From Antitrichia curtipendula (lineage: Eukaryota; Streptophyta; Bryopsida; Hypnales; Leucodontaceae): a stretch of DNA of 64,000 bases. Where the stretch lies: positions 36,515,567-36,579,566 of the forward strand of contig OX579636.1 in the NCBI GenBank assembly GCA_951230915.1, read 5' to 3'. The notes beneath the pieces are model-generated. The model saw nothing but the letters and a program-made list of their open reading frames with translations. It was not told where the DNA came from and made no database searches. Each line of letters begins with the position of its first letter. The first letter of the stretch is position 1. Positions 9,906 to 20,270 of the stretch are shown here, piece by piece. The position numbers were made by a program, and so were the translations under genes.

Positions 9906-10542
9906 GAAGGAGTTGAGCAAAAGGAAGTACTTGAATGTGGTTGTGGTTCTCAAATCATGCTTTAGGTTTGAATTCTACCTATTCCCTTTATTTTACCAAT
10001 CCTTGATTGGTATGATTTTGTTGAATTTAGATATTTTGTCTAGAAGTTAGTTGAAGATCCTATTTGTGTCACCATAAGCATTTTAGCATGGATAGCTTCA
10101 ACTGAGATGTTCTTATTTAAACCAAGGTGGATGACACGATTTATGTTGGCTTACAATTGCTTATTTTTGAGTTTATTTTGGAAGAGAGGCTTAGAGCTGT
10201 AGGTAGTTCTTTGAACATAAGATTTGAATCTATTGAAGTTCATGTTTTTTTATTGCTATGTATGTTTCGTGCACAATTTCATTATAGGAAGTGGGAGACC
10301 ATTATTTTTCTAGTCAAAGTAGAGAACCCCATTTCTATTCAAAGATATCTTGTTCAAGTAAAGTCATGTTGTCATATGTTGCTATTACATCCATCAAATT
10401 GTATGAATTGGTGAGTTGTTGGGATAAGAAGTGAATTTAGGTTATAGTATCAAGTCCTATTAGTTTAGTGTTTTCTACCCTGCAACCTTATATTGTTTTG
10501 TTTTTCTAACGTTTATATTTAGGTGCATTTCAATTTGACATA
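9906..10542. other. Spacer between duplication units, nothing identified
   Basis: Moderately AT-rich. A 95-codon frame at 10127-10414 has no recognisable domain and I do not propose it as a gene. Confidence 0.5.
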
Positions 10543-10726
10543 CACTAGAAGAAACCCTTGTTTTTTCTGACGTCCAAAAACTGAACGTCAAATTTTTTGG
10601 ACATCAAACATAACATTAGGATGCTAGTTTTGATGTCAAAACTAGCATCCTAATGTTATGTTTGATGTCCAAAAAATTTGACGTCCAGTTTTTGGACGTC
10701 AGAAAAAACACGGGGTTCTTTAAGTA
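10543..10726. mobile_element. CACTA-ended fold-back element, 184 bp
   Basis: Begins CACTAGAAGAAACCC and ends with the complement of TACTTAAAGAACCCC; the rest is a nearly perfect palindrome (CTGACGTCCAAAAACTG ... CAGTTTTTGGACGTCAG) with the tip AAAACTAGCATCC. Flanked on both sides by ATA (10540-10542, 10727-10729), the 3-bp target duplication expected of CACTA transposons. GACGTCC occurs near both ends. No coding capacity. Confidence 0.8.
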
Positions 10727-11629
10727 ATACTTGCTTTTACACATTGACCTACCCTTTGTGGATACATAGGTGAAGATGTCATTTCTTTTACTTGTGATTA
10801 CCATCTTTGGTTTTCCTATACTTTGGACTCCTTGTTTTGTTGTCTTGGATGAAGTGTGTATTATATGTTGGTGATATTTCAAGTGAATGCATTGTAGATA
10901 TTTTTGAAATGGATTTGTTGTAATTTCCTAAAAATCCTCTATTGTTTTAGGATGCCTTGGACTTGGCTCCTTTGTATACACAGTTTTGAATACTTAGAAA
11001 GTGTCCCCTTTTTACTTTGTTCATTTTGTAGGATTTGAGGAAATATTTTTTTTTGTAGCTGTGGTGTACATGCCAATGATTGGTTACATACAACTTAGCA
11101 CCAATTATTTAGTTTGTTGATAATGGTGAAATCTTACTAAGTATCTTGAAAATGTTGAATCTTAATAGAGGTAGCTCTCAAGTATGGCACAAAAGTTAAG
11201 TTTTTGTAAAAAAAGTTGTGGTTTCTTTCAATTTGAATTCACATAGGTTTATAGCTATTATGAGAACAACAAATAGTTCAATGTTCTTCTTATTTTCAAT
11301 CATCATTCAGAGGTTTTGAAAAAACAACTAAAATGTCTTGAATTGAATTCAATGATGTAGCTATAGCATCAATAAAGTTGTGCACAAAAAATTGAATGAA
11401 AATCATTCATTCTTTTGTATCCTCAAATTTGTTGACAATCCAAAGAACATAGAACATCATCAACAACCTTTAGTTCATCTCCAAAATGAACTAGATGTTG
11501 GAATTTTTCAATTTGGAAGTGTAGAGCGTACATTGTCCAATGTTCTCCTCATTTTCAATGTCAAGAGTTCCTATAAGTGTTTTGATTGGTATTGAAGGCA
11601 GACAATATGGTGTAAAGATATGGTAGAAA
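10727..11629. other. AT-rich spacer, nothing identified
   Basis: No coding region, RNA gene or bounded repeat seen. Confidence 0.5.
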
Positions 11630-12373
11630 TCTTATAGACAGAGGCTGAAATTGAAGGGGACATGCCTTGATGCTGTGGATTCAATTATGAGCCAAGAGTT
11701 GTGCATGAGAACTTGAAGCAAATTTTGAATTATGGTTGCTATTGCTTTTGGACATGGTAGCCATTTGCTGTTGTATAGTATATTGTGACGCAATGCAGTG
11801 TGTTCTAATTGTTCTATTTTCATCACAACAACCATGAAGGGCACGATTTTGTATAGGACAATTATCAAGGTGGAGGGAATTTTGAAAATAAACAAGCTAA
11901 TAAGGTGGGTGAAGCTCGATGAGGAATGCTTGTTTATTTTCAAAGTTTCCAACAACAAGGAAATTGTCTGATGTAAACGCCAATCTAAAATGGATGAAAT
12001 ATGTGACTGATGAATGAAAAATCCATTATCACCGATTACACAGATTTTATGCACTAGAAACAGGTTAAGGAAAATAATCCTCCCACAAAATGAATGAAAC
12101 ATTTCTTGGTGGGTATTTACGATGAGCTAATTGTTTGTCCATGTTCTAGACTTTATGGTAATTTTTTTATTTCTTTTATTTGGTATATGTTTTGGATAGA
12201 CAAATTACTAACTAAGTTGATTCTAGAATTATGATATATTATGCATTTTCTCTTGGTATTGGGGAGTTCCTTATGATTTTGTTATTTACTACTAATTCAT
12301 TTATGAATTTTTTCTAATTGCGTGTAAACATCATAATTATGATGTGATGTAACAACTTTTTTGTATAAGACAA

Positions 12374-12474
12374 TGTCCTCTTTGTTGGGGACTGCGGAAA
12401 AAAATGCACCTTCTTGTCGGGCTCTGCACTCCTTGTCAACACATTTTTTCCCGCAATCCCCAACAATGAGGACA
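12374..12474. mobile_element. Hairpin element inserted in duplication unit 2
   Basis: Arms of about 33 bp: TGTCCTCTTTGTTGGGGACT continuing to GCGGAAAAAAATG on the left and its close complement ending GAGGACA on the right. The corresponding position of unit 1 (after AACAACTT near 7600) has no such sequence, so it was inserted after the duplication or lost from unit 1. Superfamily unknown; target duplication not clear. Confidence 0.65.
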
Positions 12475-12733
12475 ATACCTGACATAAACTACTGCCAAAA
12501 AATTAACAAATAGGATGAACATTTGGGATGAAAATTGGATTGTGGATGAAAATGTCGTAATGCTTAATTATGTGGGTAAAACCTTGTAATTGGCCACTAC
12601 AACCTGATTGCAAATCAAAACCCAATCGCAATATAAACAGGCGATTTTTTGGAAGTGGCTTACAAGTAGGAGTTTGCTTCTCAATCTTATTTTTACATTC
12701 AAAACTTGATGCTGGGATAATGGGATGTGTGTA

Positions 12734-14576
12734 GAGTGGGTTGTCAGTGAAGATGATGGGTTCTATGACTGTGGAGATCCGACTTCTTGGAGAGAATTGG
12801 AGTACGTTTTTAAAGATTTGATGAATTTTATGAGTTCAGTGATGGAGGTTGAGTTTACATTAGCATAGGCTCCATTAAGGTAAACAATCCAATTCTAGAT
12901 CAAATGATAGCAAGCTCATTATGGACTAAATGATGTTGGTGGTGTACATTTTAGAACTTGAATGTACACCTCTAACATAAATTAGTTCATAATGGACTTG
13001 CTTCCATTTGGTTTGGAATGGGGAAGTTTACCTTATTTCTAGTGCTCAACAACAATTTATGAAGTTTTAGTGGTTATTTTTCTCATAAGTTATTTTTCTC
13101 ATAAGTTTTAGTGGTGATAAGTATTGGGGTTTATTGGTTATTTTTCTCATAAGTTACAGAGGCAATTTTTGGTTTTAAAGGTAATGTTGGTAGTCAAATA
13201 GTCCACATGTGAGCACCAAAAAATTGACGAAGAATCCCAAGGATTTATGTTTATATTAATGTAGACTTTTCTTCCAAAAGGTGGAAGGTGATGAGGTAGA
13301 TAGGATGATGTTTGTTAAATTATTTTCTCCTTTGTAGATAGTTGTATAATTTAGAGATTTTAACTTTATTAATTGCAAAGCATGAAGAGATTGGTTTGAG
13401 TCTATAATATAATATGAGTGAAAATTGACAATGTGAACATAGTCAAAATAGGAAGTGACAAGATTTTGGAAGTTCTTCATATAATTTGTGGTTCTTAATT
13501 TTTGGGTTTCGGAAGAAAAATTTGTTGTTGCTTCTTGAATATCAAATTGTTCTTCATCAACTACTTCTTGTTACTATTCTGCTTGCACTCAAAGTATGCT
13601 TGAGTATAGAAGTTTATAAGTGATGTTGAGTTTTAGATTGGAGTGAAATGGATCCAACACCCATCAAAGAAGGTTTTGGACAACCACACAACCTTTGGTG
13701 TGCTGGAGCAAAAACATGGCTTGAATTAGGATGGAAACTTCTTAATGAAAATGGATAGTATTGTAGTGAATAAGAAAATTGGTGATGGAGGGCAAGCAAA
13801 GATCTATGAAATTGGTGAGGATTATGCAATAAAGGTATTCCATTGGAAGATCTTGAAAATCAATGGTCTCAAGGAATGTTGAATGACTTTAATATTCCTT
13901 GGGATTTTTGTAAATAATTTTTCTTAATATATGGTGAAATATTATTGAAAAATTATAGGTTTTTGGATAGATTTACTATTGTGATGAAAAGGCAATGGGG
14001 AGATTTGCAAAAGTTGATTGATTTGAGAAGAAAACAATCAAGGACCTCCTTTTAGAGTAAACTAAATTAGGTGGTTGGTGTTTTGCATAGCACCAAATAT
14101 GCACTTATTGCACTCCGCACAACCACCCATTTTACATAGGGACCTGAAAACCTTCAATGTACTTGTGTTTGGCTTGCAACAACCATCCCTGAAATGGGAA
14201 GATCTTGACCGTTAGTTGATTTTGAATGTTCAGTGGGAGTTGTGGGCACTAGCTTTTGGAGGGCACTTGAGATCCTTGAACAATTGAAGAAGTGAGTTCG
14301 AAGCTCTGCAATGCAATTCACACATGCGGGTGATGTATACTACTCTGACATGGTGCACTACAAGCTTGTTACCAAATGCATTCCTTTCCTTTCGAGGTCG
14401 TTTTGCTTGGGATTTCATTCTTGATGGAAACAAACCAAAATTGCCTGCAGATTTCCATCCATTCCTAAAGACTACTATAGATTGTTGGCATGCTAATCCT
14501 TCAAGGAGGTCAAGTTTTCTAAACATTTCAGAAAAGTTGAATGAGTTTGGATTCTTCTTTTGCTCTGTAGTAGTTA
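12734..14576 (+). pseudogene. Protein kinase gene, broken copy 2
   Basis: Paralogue of the kinase at 7644-9732, also dead. Block 12734-12868 is intact over 44 codons (WVVSEDDGFYDCGD, then SWRELEYVFKDLMNFM) and ends in TAG. About 13520-13770 matches the middle exon and preserves GFGQPHNLWCAGAKTWLELG better than copy 1. The glycine loop IGDGGQAKIYEIG with AIKVF is at about 13776-13835, HRDLKTFN at 14135-14158, and the C-lobe block CWHANPSRRSSF near 14480-14520. The activation segment and the SDVYSF region have been scrambled by frameshifts. Comparing the copies shows which residues the ancestor had at sites broken in either. Confidence 0.75.
12879..13032. mobile_element. Fold-back TIR element, about 154 bp, in duplication unit 2
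   Basis: Arms of about 70 bp begin GGTAAACAATCC and end in the complement (GTTTACC). Flanks read CCATTAA on the left and TTATTTC on the right; unit 1 at the same place reads CCATTATTTGTAG with nothing inserted. Thus TTA(A/T) is the duplicated target. The end TTAAGGTAAACAATCC resembles the TTAAGGTAGACCAACC ends of elements at 29.2, 32.7 and 44.8 kb. Confidence 0.75.
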
Positions 14577-14657
14577 CTACCTCCATTTGGCAATAGTGTA
14601 TCCATTCTCATTGCAATCACCGCTGAGAATGGATACACTATTTCCAAACGGAGGTAG
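14577..14657. mobile_element. Stowaway-like MITE, 81 bp
   Basis: Near-perfect hairpin: CTACCTCCATTTGGCAATAG on the left and the complement of CTACCTCCGTTTGGAAATAG on the right, TA on both sides (14575-14576, 14658-14659). Same length as the MITE at 8493 but a different interior. It lies just past the kinase end of unit 2 and is absent from unit 1. Confidence 0.8.
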
Positions 14658-14953
14658 TATTTGATCAATTGTAAAGGATATTTGTATCATTAGTAATTGT
14701 AGGACTTCTGCTATCATATGTATTTGGGTGGTCCACGCGGACAAGAGGAATGGGCTACAGATTGCACCAGAGCTTATTGGGAAGAGGAGTAACTTATACA
14801 TAGTTGTTTCAGTGGTTTGTATGTATTTCAAAATGTTTGCAAGAAACTCCATCTGTACTTGTCATTTCAAAATTCGGTCACGGAGTCCCTCATTCAGATT
14901 CCTCTTCCAATCTGCCGCTACTGATACAGCATTGACATTCTGTTTATGCGAGA

Positions 14954-15206
14954 TCAATAGCAAACATGTAAACTTGTCTGCTTATGATAAACCCTGATGA
15001 ATCCATTTACAGAGCGGGAGCAGGGAGCACCTTCATCATCATCTGGCTCCACAAGATTCTTCTCACCCTGCGCGATGGCGGCCGGCGTCTCGATCGCAAT
15101 GTTGCGCGTCTGCGATGTCTTCTTCTCCACCTTGGGCACCACCATCGTCAACACCCCGCTGTCCACGTACATTAGCCGTGGTCCCATCTAAATTCGCATT
15201 CTCACG
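14954..15206 (-). pseudogene. Small heat-shock protein (HSP20/alpha-crystallin) fragment
   Basis: On the minus strand the segment RENANLDGTTANV is followed, in a frame shifted by one base, by DSGVLTMVVPKVEKK and SQTRNIAIE. This is the last part of the alpha-crystallin domain of a plant HSP20 chaperone (family form close to NLDGIxAxxxDGVLTVxVPK). The open frame continues to 14954 with a non-conserved tail (EPDDDEGAPCSRS). The beta-strand region upstream of ENANLDG is absent and a stop lies immediately before it, so this is a truncated, frameshifted copy. GC content is high against its surroundings, as for a former exon. Confidence 0.6.
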
Positions 15207-15299
15207 TTACCACCACCTCCACTGGACTGGGCGCGTCCCACAAGCTGTTCCTGCGACTTTAAAAAGACGAGAGTGCCATCGTTGAACCCAGAAAACGAT

Positions 15300-15470
15300 C
15301 GAGTGCGATAAAGTACTAAGGATATGGTTGCAAGGATTGAAATGTATCTGTGATTTGGTGCTTGGATGTGTTGCTGAGTGGAGAACTGGAGCTAGTGGTT
15401 TAGAGGAAATTGAGAAAGGGTGCTTGAAGAGTGTAGAAGCTGCAGCTCGTGAGGAAGCTCTAGAATGATC
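15300..15470 (+). other. Short open segment, unassigned
   Basis: A frame without ATG stays open from about 15311 to TGA 15468 and reads LRIWLQGLKCICDLVLGCVA then EWRTGASGLEEIEKGCLK. Helical, with no domain I can name. It may be a relic exon. Confidence 0.25.
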
Positions 15471-17018
15471 GGCAAGCTTTTGGACATTTCTATTGACTTC
15501 TAGAAGGAGAAGAATCTTGGTTCTGGAAAGGATTAGGAAGTTGAATGAGAGGAACTCTTAGCGTGGGTGTTGGGGTTGCGGAGATGGTGCCAAGTGCGCT
15601 CCAGTTTCTTGTTGATTTTCAGAGGCCTTATGAAAATATGTGATGGTCTTGACCTGTTTTGGTCAAGTTTTTATTTGGTTTGATTTTTGTAACCGAATTC
15701 GTATTTCTTTTACAAATTGCAGCTTTGTAAGTGTATCATGAACTAGCATTTGCGTGCAGTTGAGTTCCTTGAGTGGCAGAGATGTTGTGTTCGGATCAAT
15801 CGGCATATGTTTTTTTCTGCAGTCCTCCAGTTTGCAGAAATCCTAGCATATTACCTCTCGACTTTCTATCAGTCGAGCCCCGGCATGAGTTCACAACGTG
15901 TAACTTAGAGCAGGTCTCATAACAATCTCAAGCAATTTCGAAACAACCTCAAGCTGAGAAATGTCGAAACCGAAGTATGAAGTGAGTGCCTCTTGCTGGA
16001 ACTGCAGGCAGTGACGTACAGAGGATGGTCCCAAAGCAGGCTATGATTGTGCACAAATCAAGGCCAACCCGAACAATCAGCAAAAAGTATAATTGTCCCA
16101 TGTTAGATCTCTTCAGATTTGATAGCATTATGCCACAAATTCTGCACTCAGACCTCTCTAATGATTCACTCTGTAATTGAACACTCTCTATCGTACAGAT
16201 TTGTCATACTGTTGTTTACATCTTGGACACAAATTGGGCACAAATTGGGCACAAATTTTCACACGCCAAGTCGTAAACACAAATGAAAGTGCACAGTAAG
16301 AAGAAATGCCACAACCGACTCTTTATTTATTATGGATTTTAGACCCACACTCCTCTTCTTATATGAGTTCTAATTGAAACAATATGAAAATCAAACAGAT
16401 CAATCAGGACGGTGCCCTATGTTTTACGTCAACAAGCTCTACTTCATTGCACTTGGAGCTGTTCACTGTGATGCTTCACATCCCCAATCAGCTCTTCTTT
16501 TTTGAGCTAAATCTCATCCCATTTCATACAAACAATTGAGCTCGGAGTCAACAAGCCTACTTGCCAATTCAAGGTACCATTATTTGACCAAATTTGAATG
16601 AGTATTTTTTCTGGTAATCGTTAGAATTTGAATCATACCATCCGAAATAACAAAATAATTCTGCTACATTCGCCATAATTGGTAGCCCACCAAAATTCTT
16701 GGAGCCACTCGAGCTAAAAACAGAAATAGAAAACAAGCAACCGCCATCTCCAATAAGTCTCAGCTTCACCAAGTTCCACAGTGACTTCAGAAATTATGCC
16801 CTCCCAAATTAAACCTCGAAAAACATATAAATATTCGATGATGCCAGGAATCAACAGGCTCCCAGAAAAGCAGCGTGGATGGATTTCGACATTTCGAAGC
16901 CGAGCCCTGAATTTGAGAACCAAGATGGGCTTGATTGGGAACTTTGTGCGGACTCGGTGATCACTGGAATGGCAGCCGGGTCGAGATTTCTGTCTGGCTC
17001 ACATAATTTGGGGGTAAG
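15471..17018. other. Mixed-composition spacer
   Basis: Contains a short triplicated word (GGGCACAAATT, about 16236-16258) and scattered minus-strand frames of 60-70 codons between 16569 and 16923 without domain signals. No gene proposed. Confidence 0.4.
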
Positions 17019-17179
17019 TTAGTGGGGGCGCAAGGATTTGCTAAATTGGGCAACATTCAACTGGAATTGAAAACTCCCGTCTGACTTGATGCTGTTGTCC
17101 GGGACTCTGGACAGCCAAGCAAGAACCATTTTCAAATGCCGTTTCAAAATCCTCTTCTGGTGCCGGCAACCCACCATGG
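17019..17179 (-). CDS. Candidate terminal exon, minus strand, unknown product
   Basis: A strong plant-like 3' splice site lies at 17180-17215 on the minus strand: a long pyrimidine run (CTTCTTCTTCTCCTATTTTT) followed by GCTTGTTGCAG. The downstream frame reads MVGCRHQKRILKRHLKMVLA then WLSRVPDNSIKSDGSFQF and ends at TAA 17019-17021. A second frame over the same bases is also open (APEEDFETAFENGSCLAVQ), so I cannot be sure which is used. No upstream exon is recognised; the sequence beyond 17290 is a repeat. Confidence 0.3.
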
Positions 17180-17307
17180 CTGCAACAAGCAAAAATAGGA
17201 GAAGAAGAAGAACAGGGATTAAAAATATATATGTATGAAAAAGAAGTATTGGCTTTGCACTGAAGGGGGAAGAAGCTGCATGGGTATGCTGATGGACGCA
17301 TGCCCGT

Positions 17308-17757
17308 TTCACAGATGGACGTCCGCTTGCAGTGGACGAAACCCCCTGTCCACTTGATTGTCCGGCTTGGTGTGGAGGGAAGTTGCCATGTCACCGTTGG
17401 TTTTGTCCGTCCGGTGAGTGGTTTCACACATTGAACCGGACGTCCATTGAAGAGTCCGGTTAAATTATATTTCTTTTACAAGCGCAGAGAGCTCCGCGGT
17501 GAAAAACTAGCTCCATCGGAGCTCTTCACGAAGGTTTTGTCCTCTGGACAAGTTTGGAATCACCTCCGGAGGTGACCCCAAACTTGTCCGCTACAAGTCC
17601 AAGTTCCTCGAAAATTTTGGCAGGAGCAGTGCTGACGTGGATTTCTTGTCATTCGGCTGTCCCTCATCTGTGAAACCCCGACCGGACGAAACGTACAAAG
17701 GGACCAATGAAAAAGCAGTACGCTTTGTCCACAGGCTGTGGACATCCATCTGTGAAA
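17308..17757. mobile_element. TIR element, about 450 bp, with internal palindrome
   Basis: The ends are inverted repeats: TTTCACAGATGGACGTCC at left and the complement of TTTCACAGATGGATGTCC at right, followed on both sides by a weaker GTGGAC(G/A)AA match. A further copy of CATCTGTGAAACCCC sits at about 17665. Inside, 17538-17591 is a palindrome (GGACAAGTTTGG, TCACCTCCGGAGGTGA, CCAAACTTGTCC). Rich in CGGAC and GGACGTCC words like those at 656-935. No target duplication identified and no transposase. Superfamily unknown. Confidence 0.6.
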
Positions 17758-18086
17758 GCTGTCCTGAGGAAGATTTTGAAAAGTTACTTTTAATTATACA
17801 AAAACAAACAAACTAGTGTTACAAGGTATAAGGCCTCTTGTGGTGTAGTTCTTTGTTTCATTTATGAGCAAGTTTATTGCTAAAAAGAGAAGTACATATG
17901 TAGAAGCCACTTCATTGAATTCATAAAATGGTGACTTTTCAACCCAATTCCAAACCATTGAAATCTAGTTTCACACTTAATGCAATTTTTACTACATTAG
18001 ACTGTAGGTTACCAAAATTGGGTTTAAGACTAGGGATCAAAACTAAATTGGGGTCCATAATGGATTTGCCTAATGCTAAATGTTAA

Positions 18087-20270
18087 TCCCTAAATGCCCA
18101 AGGGGTCTCCTCCCTCCAAAATCACCTCCAAACTACCTTTTCTAAAGTGAAAGTACTATTTTGTTTAAAATCATTTTTTGAAGATTTTCACTGTAGAATC
18201 TTGTAAACCACTATCAAATTATCCTACACTCTAATTTTCAAAGACTTTGACCTTATAATTTTTCAAATCTAATCAATCAAAATTTAATTTTTGAAAAAAG
18301 GGTAGATTTTTTCTCTAGATAGAATGCTTTTTGAAGCCAACATCTGTTTTTTTCACAAAAGAAGAATTCGCTTTTTCTGACCAAGTACCAATATGAATAA
18401 TTAGCCCCTAAAAGACCAAGGCACATTTTGGATAGAAATTGTGGAAAATTGGCACTTTTTAGCACAATGAGAAAAAGATGAAAAAAAAGTTTTTTTCCAA
18501 AATTCAACCATACAAACTTGTACTAGACTACTACATGAATGCATGGAAAAATTTCAAAACTTTGACCACACAAATTAAAAGATTGTAGCATTTGAAGTCA
18601 ACCCCTAAAGGTCAGAGACTATGTTTTCACCAAAAACGCTCCAAAACTGCTATTTCTAATACAAGTACCAAATCTCATAAAAAAAAACTTTTTGGAAAAA
18701 TGTAACCATAGGATCTTGTATAAAACTAGTTTGAGAAGTTGAGAAAAAAATGTCAAAAATTTTCACCGTGTGGATTGCAAGATAATAGTGTTTGAATTGA
18801 CAAAAATCATTTTTTTGTCCCTACGTAAATCAAGGTTACATTTGTATGAAAAAATGTCTAAAATGGTAGTTACTCTCTGGATTCATTCTTCAAGGCAAGT
18901 TGGCTATATTCTTGAAAATTTTGAGATCATTTGGAATTGTAAAACATATAGGAAATAAATAATAAGTAGAAAGAGGTAGAGATTGTTCAAAACACTAAAT
19001 GTTAAGAATTTAAATATGGAATTGAAAAAATGCCAATCCCAACGGTTGTCAGTAATGTTGTAATAAACAATCTACACCTAATGTTTTTATTTATTTTTCA
19101 AAAATACTGAAAATTGAGTTAAATAAAGGACTTCAGAGTTTATTTTAGAGTAGAGATTCTATAACTGTCCTCAAACTAAAACTCCTTGTAACTTTCATTT
19201 CATTAATCAAATGGAATGATTAAAAGCTTCCCATGTATATATAAATCTAAAGAACCAATTTTAAATTTTTATTTTAAAAAAAAGTGATTTTTAAAGAAGT
19301 TTTTTCAATTGCTTGGACTGCCCACCGATCAATGAAAATGACATATCATGCAATAACTATTTAACCACATAGTCAAAAGTTATGAAAATTGTTTGGGCCT
19401 TAAAGCTACTCCTCGAGCATATCTTGTGTGAAAATTTGAAAGAAAAAATAAGAAAAATTCCGGTCATAGTAAGTTGCCCCAAATTGCTATATTGTCAAAA
19501 AACAGTGTTTGGTCCTTTAGGGGTTAAGAAAAAAAACATTTCTGACCTTACTCAATAGGGCTACCAAACTTTAATTCCTCCTAGAATGATATTCTTACAC
19601 TATGTTTGGATTTTTTTTTACATTTACATCTTGTATCATGTAAGTTACGTACTTGTCAAATTTCAAAAGTAGAGGACCGAGTAGTTTTGCACATGCTACC
19701 TGGGCTACCCAAAAAAAATTGGGGCAACATATTTTTGATTCAAGCACCCAATTGGAAACAAAAAAAGTTATTGCGACTAAAGGAGCACATATTCATAGCT
19801 TGTGTCAAAATTTCATAAACATCCGATCCAAATTAACTTCATGCATTTCTACCCGAAATCTTTTATATATGTTGAATGGTCACTTGGTCCTTTAGAGGTT
19901 AAAAACACGCATGCTCATTTTTAGAAGGATTAAAGCAATAGAAGATTATTTTAAGAGCCTTGCAACCAAGTGAGATATACTTGAAAAAACAAAATTTCAC
20001 TTGACCATGCCCTTGCACTACATGCATGCTCCAATTGGCTAGGTTTCTCTTCCCTACAATTCTCAATGAGCACTTTTTAGAGTGTTAAACATTTAAAAAT
20101 CACCAAAGGCAAACGTTTTGGCCAAATCAAAAGTTTTTTCGGCTATAAAAAACAAAACTTGATGACCTACATGGAAAAAAAATTTAATTCAAAATAAATA
20201 AATTGGGGAGGGTTCGCCAATCCCTTAAATTAGTCAATGACCATTATATGGATGATCGGGCATTTAGGAA
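18087..20270. mobile_element. TTAA-flanked TIR element, 2.2 kb, with nested copy
   Basis: Left end TCCCTAAATGCCC and right end the complement of TTCCTAAATGCCC, each preceded by TTAA (18083-18086; 20271-20274). The interior is AT-rich and non-coding and carries the 922-bp element at 18602-19523; a further partial right end related to that nested element (ending GGTCCTTTAGAGGTTAA) lies at about 19700-19900. Ends match those of elements at 31565, 32951 and 28578. Confidence 0.6.
18602..19523. mobile_element. TTAA-type TIR element, 922 bp, copy A
   Basis: Ends CCCCTAAAGGTC and complement of CCCCTAAAGGACC; flanks TCAA (18598-18601) and TTAA (19524-19527). The whole interior is recognisable, in reverse orientation, in the 922-bp element at 49361-50282, e.g. 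the block ACTATGTTTTCACC / complement at 50255. No coding capacity. Confidence 0.7.

Larger units (their letters stand above)
11630..14825 (+). repeat. Tandem duplication unit 2 (contains kinase pseudogene 2)
   Basis: Second unit, colinear with 6700-9905, about 4.9 kb downstream. It contains three extra insertions that unit 1 lacks (12374-12474, 12879-13032, 14577-14657) and lacks the MITE found in unit 1. Edges are approximate. Confidence 0.75.
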
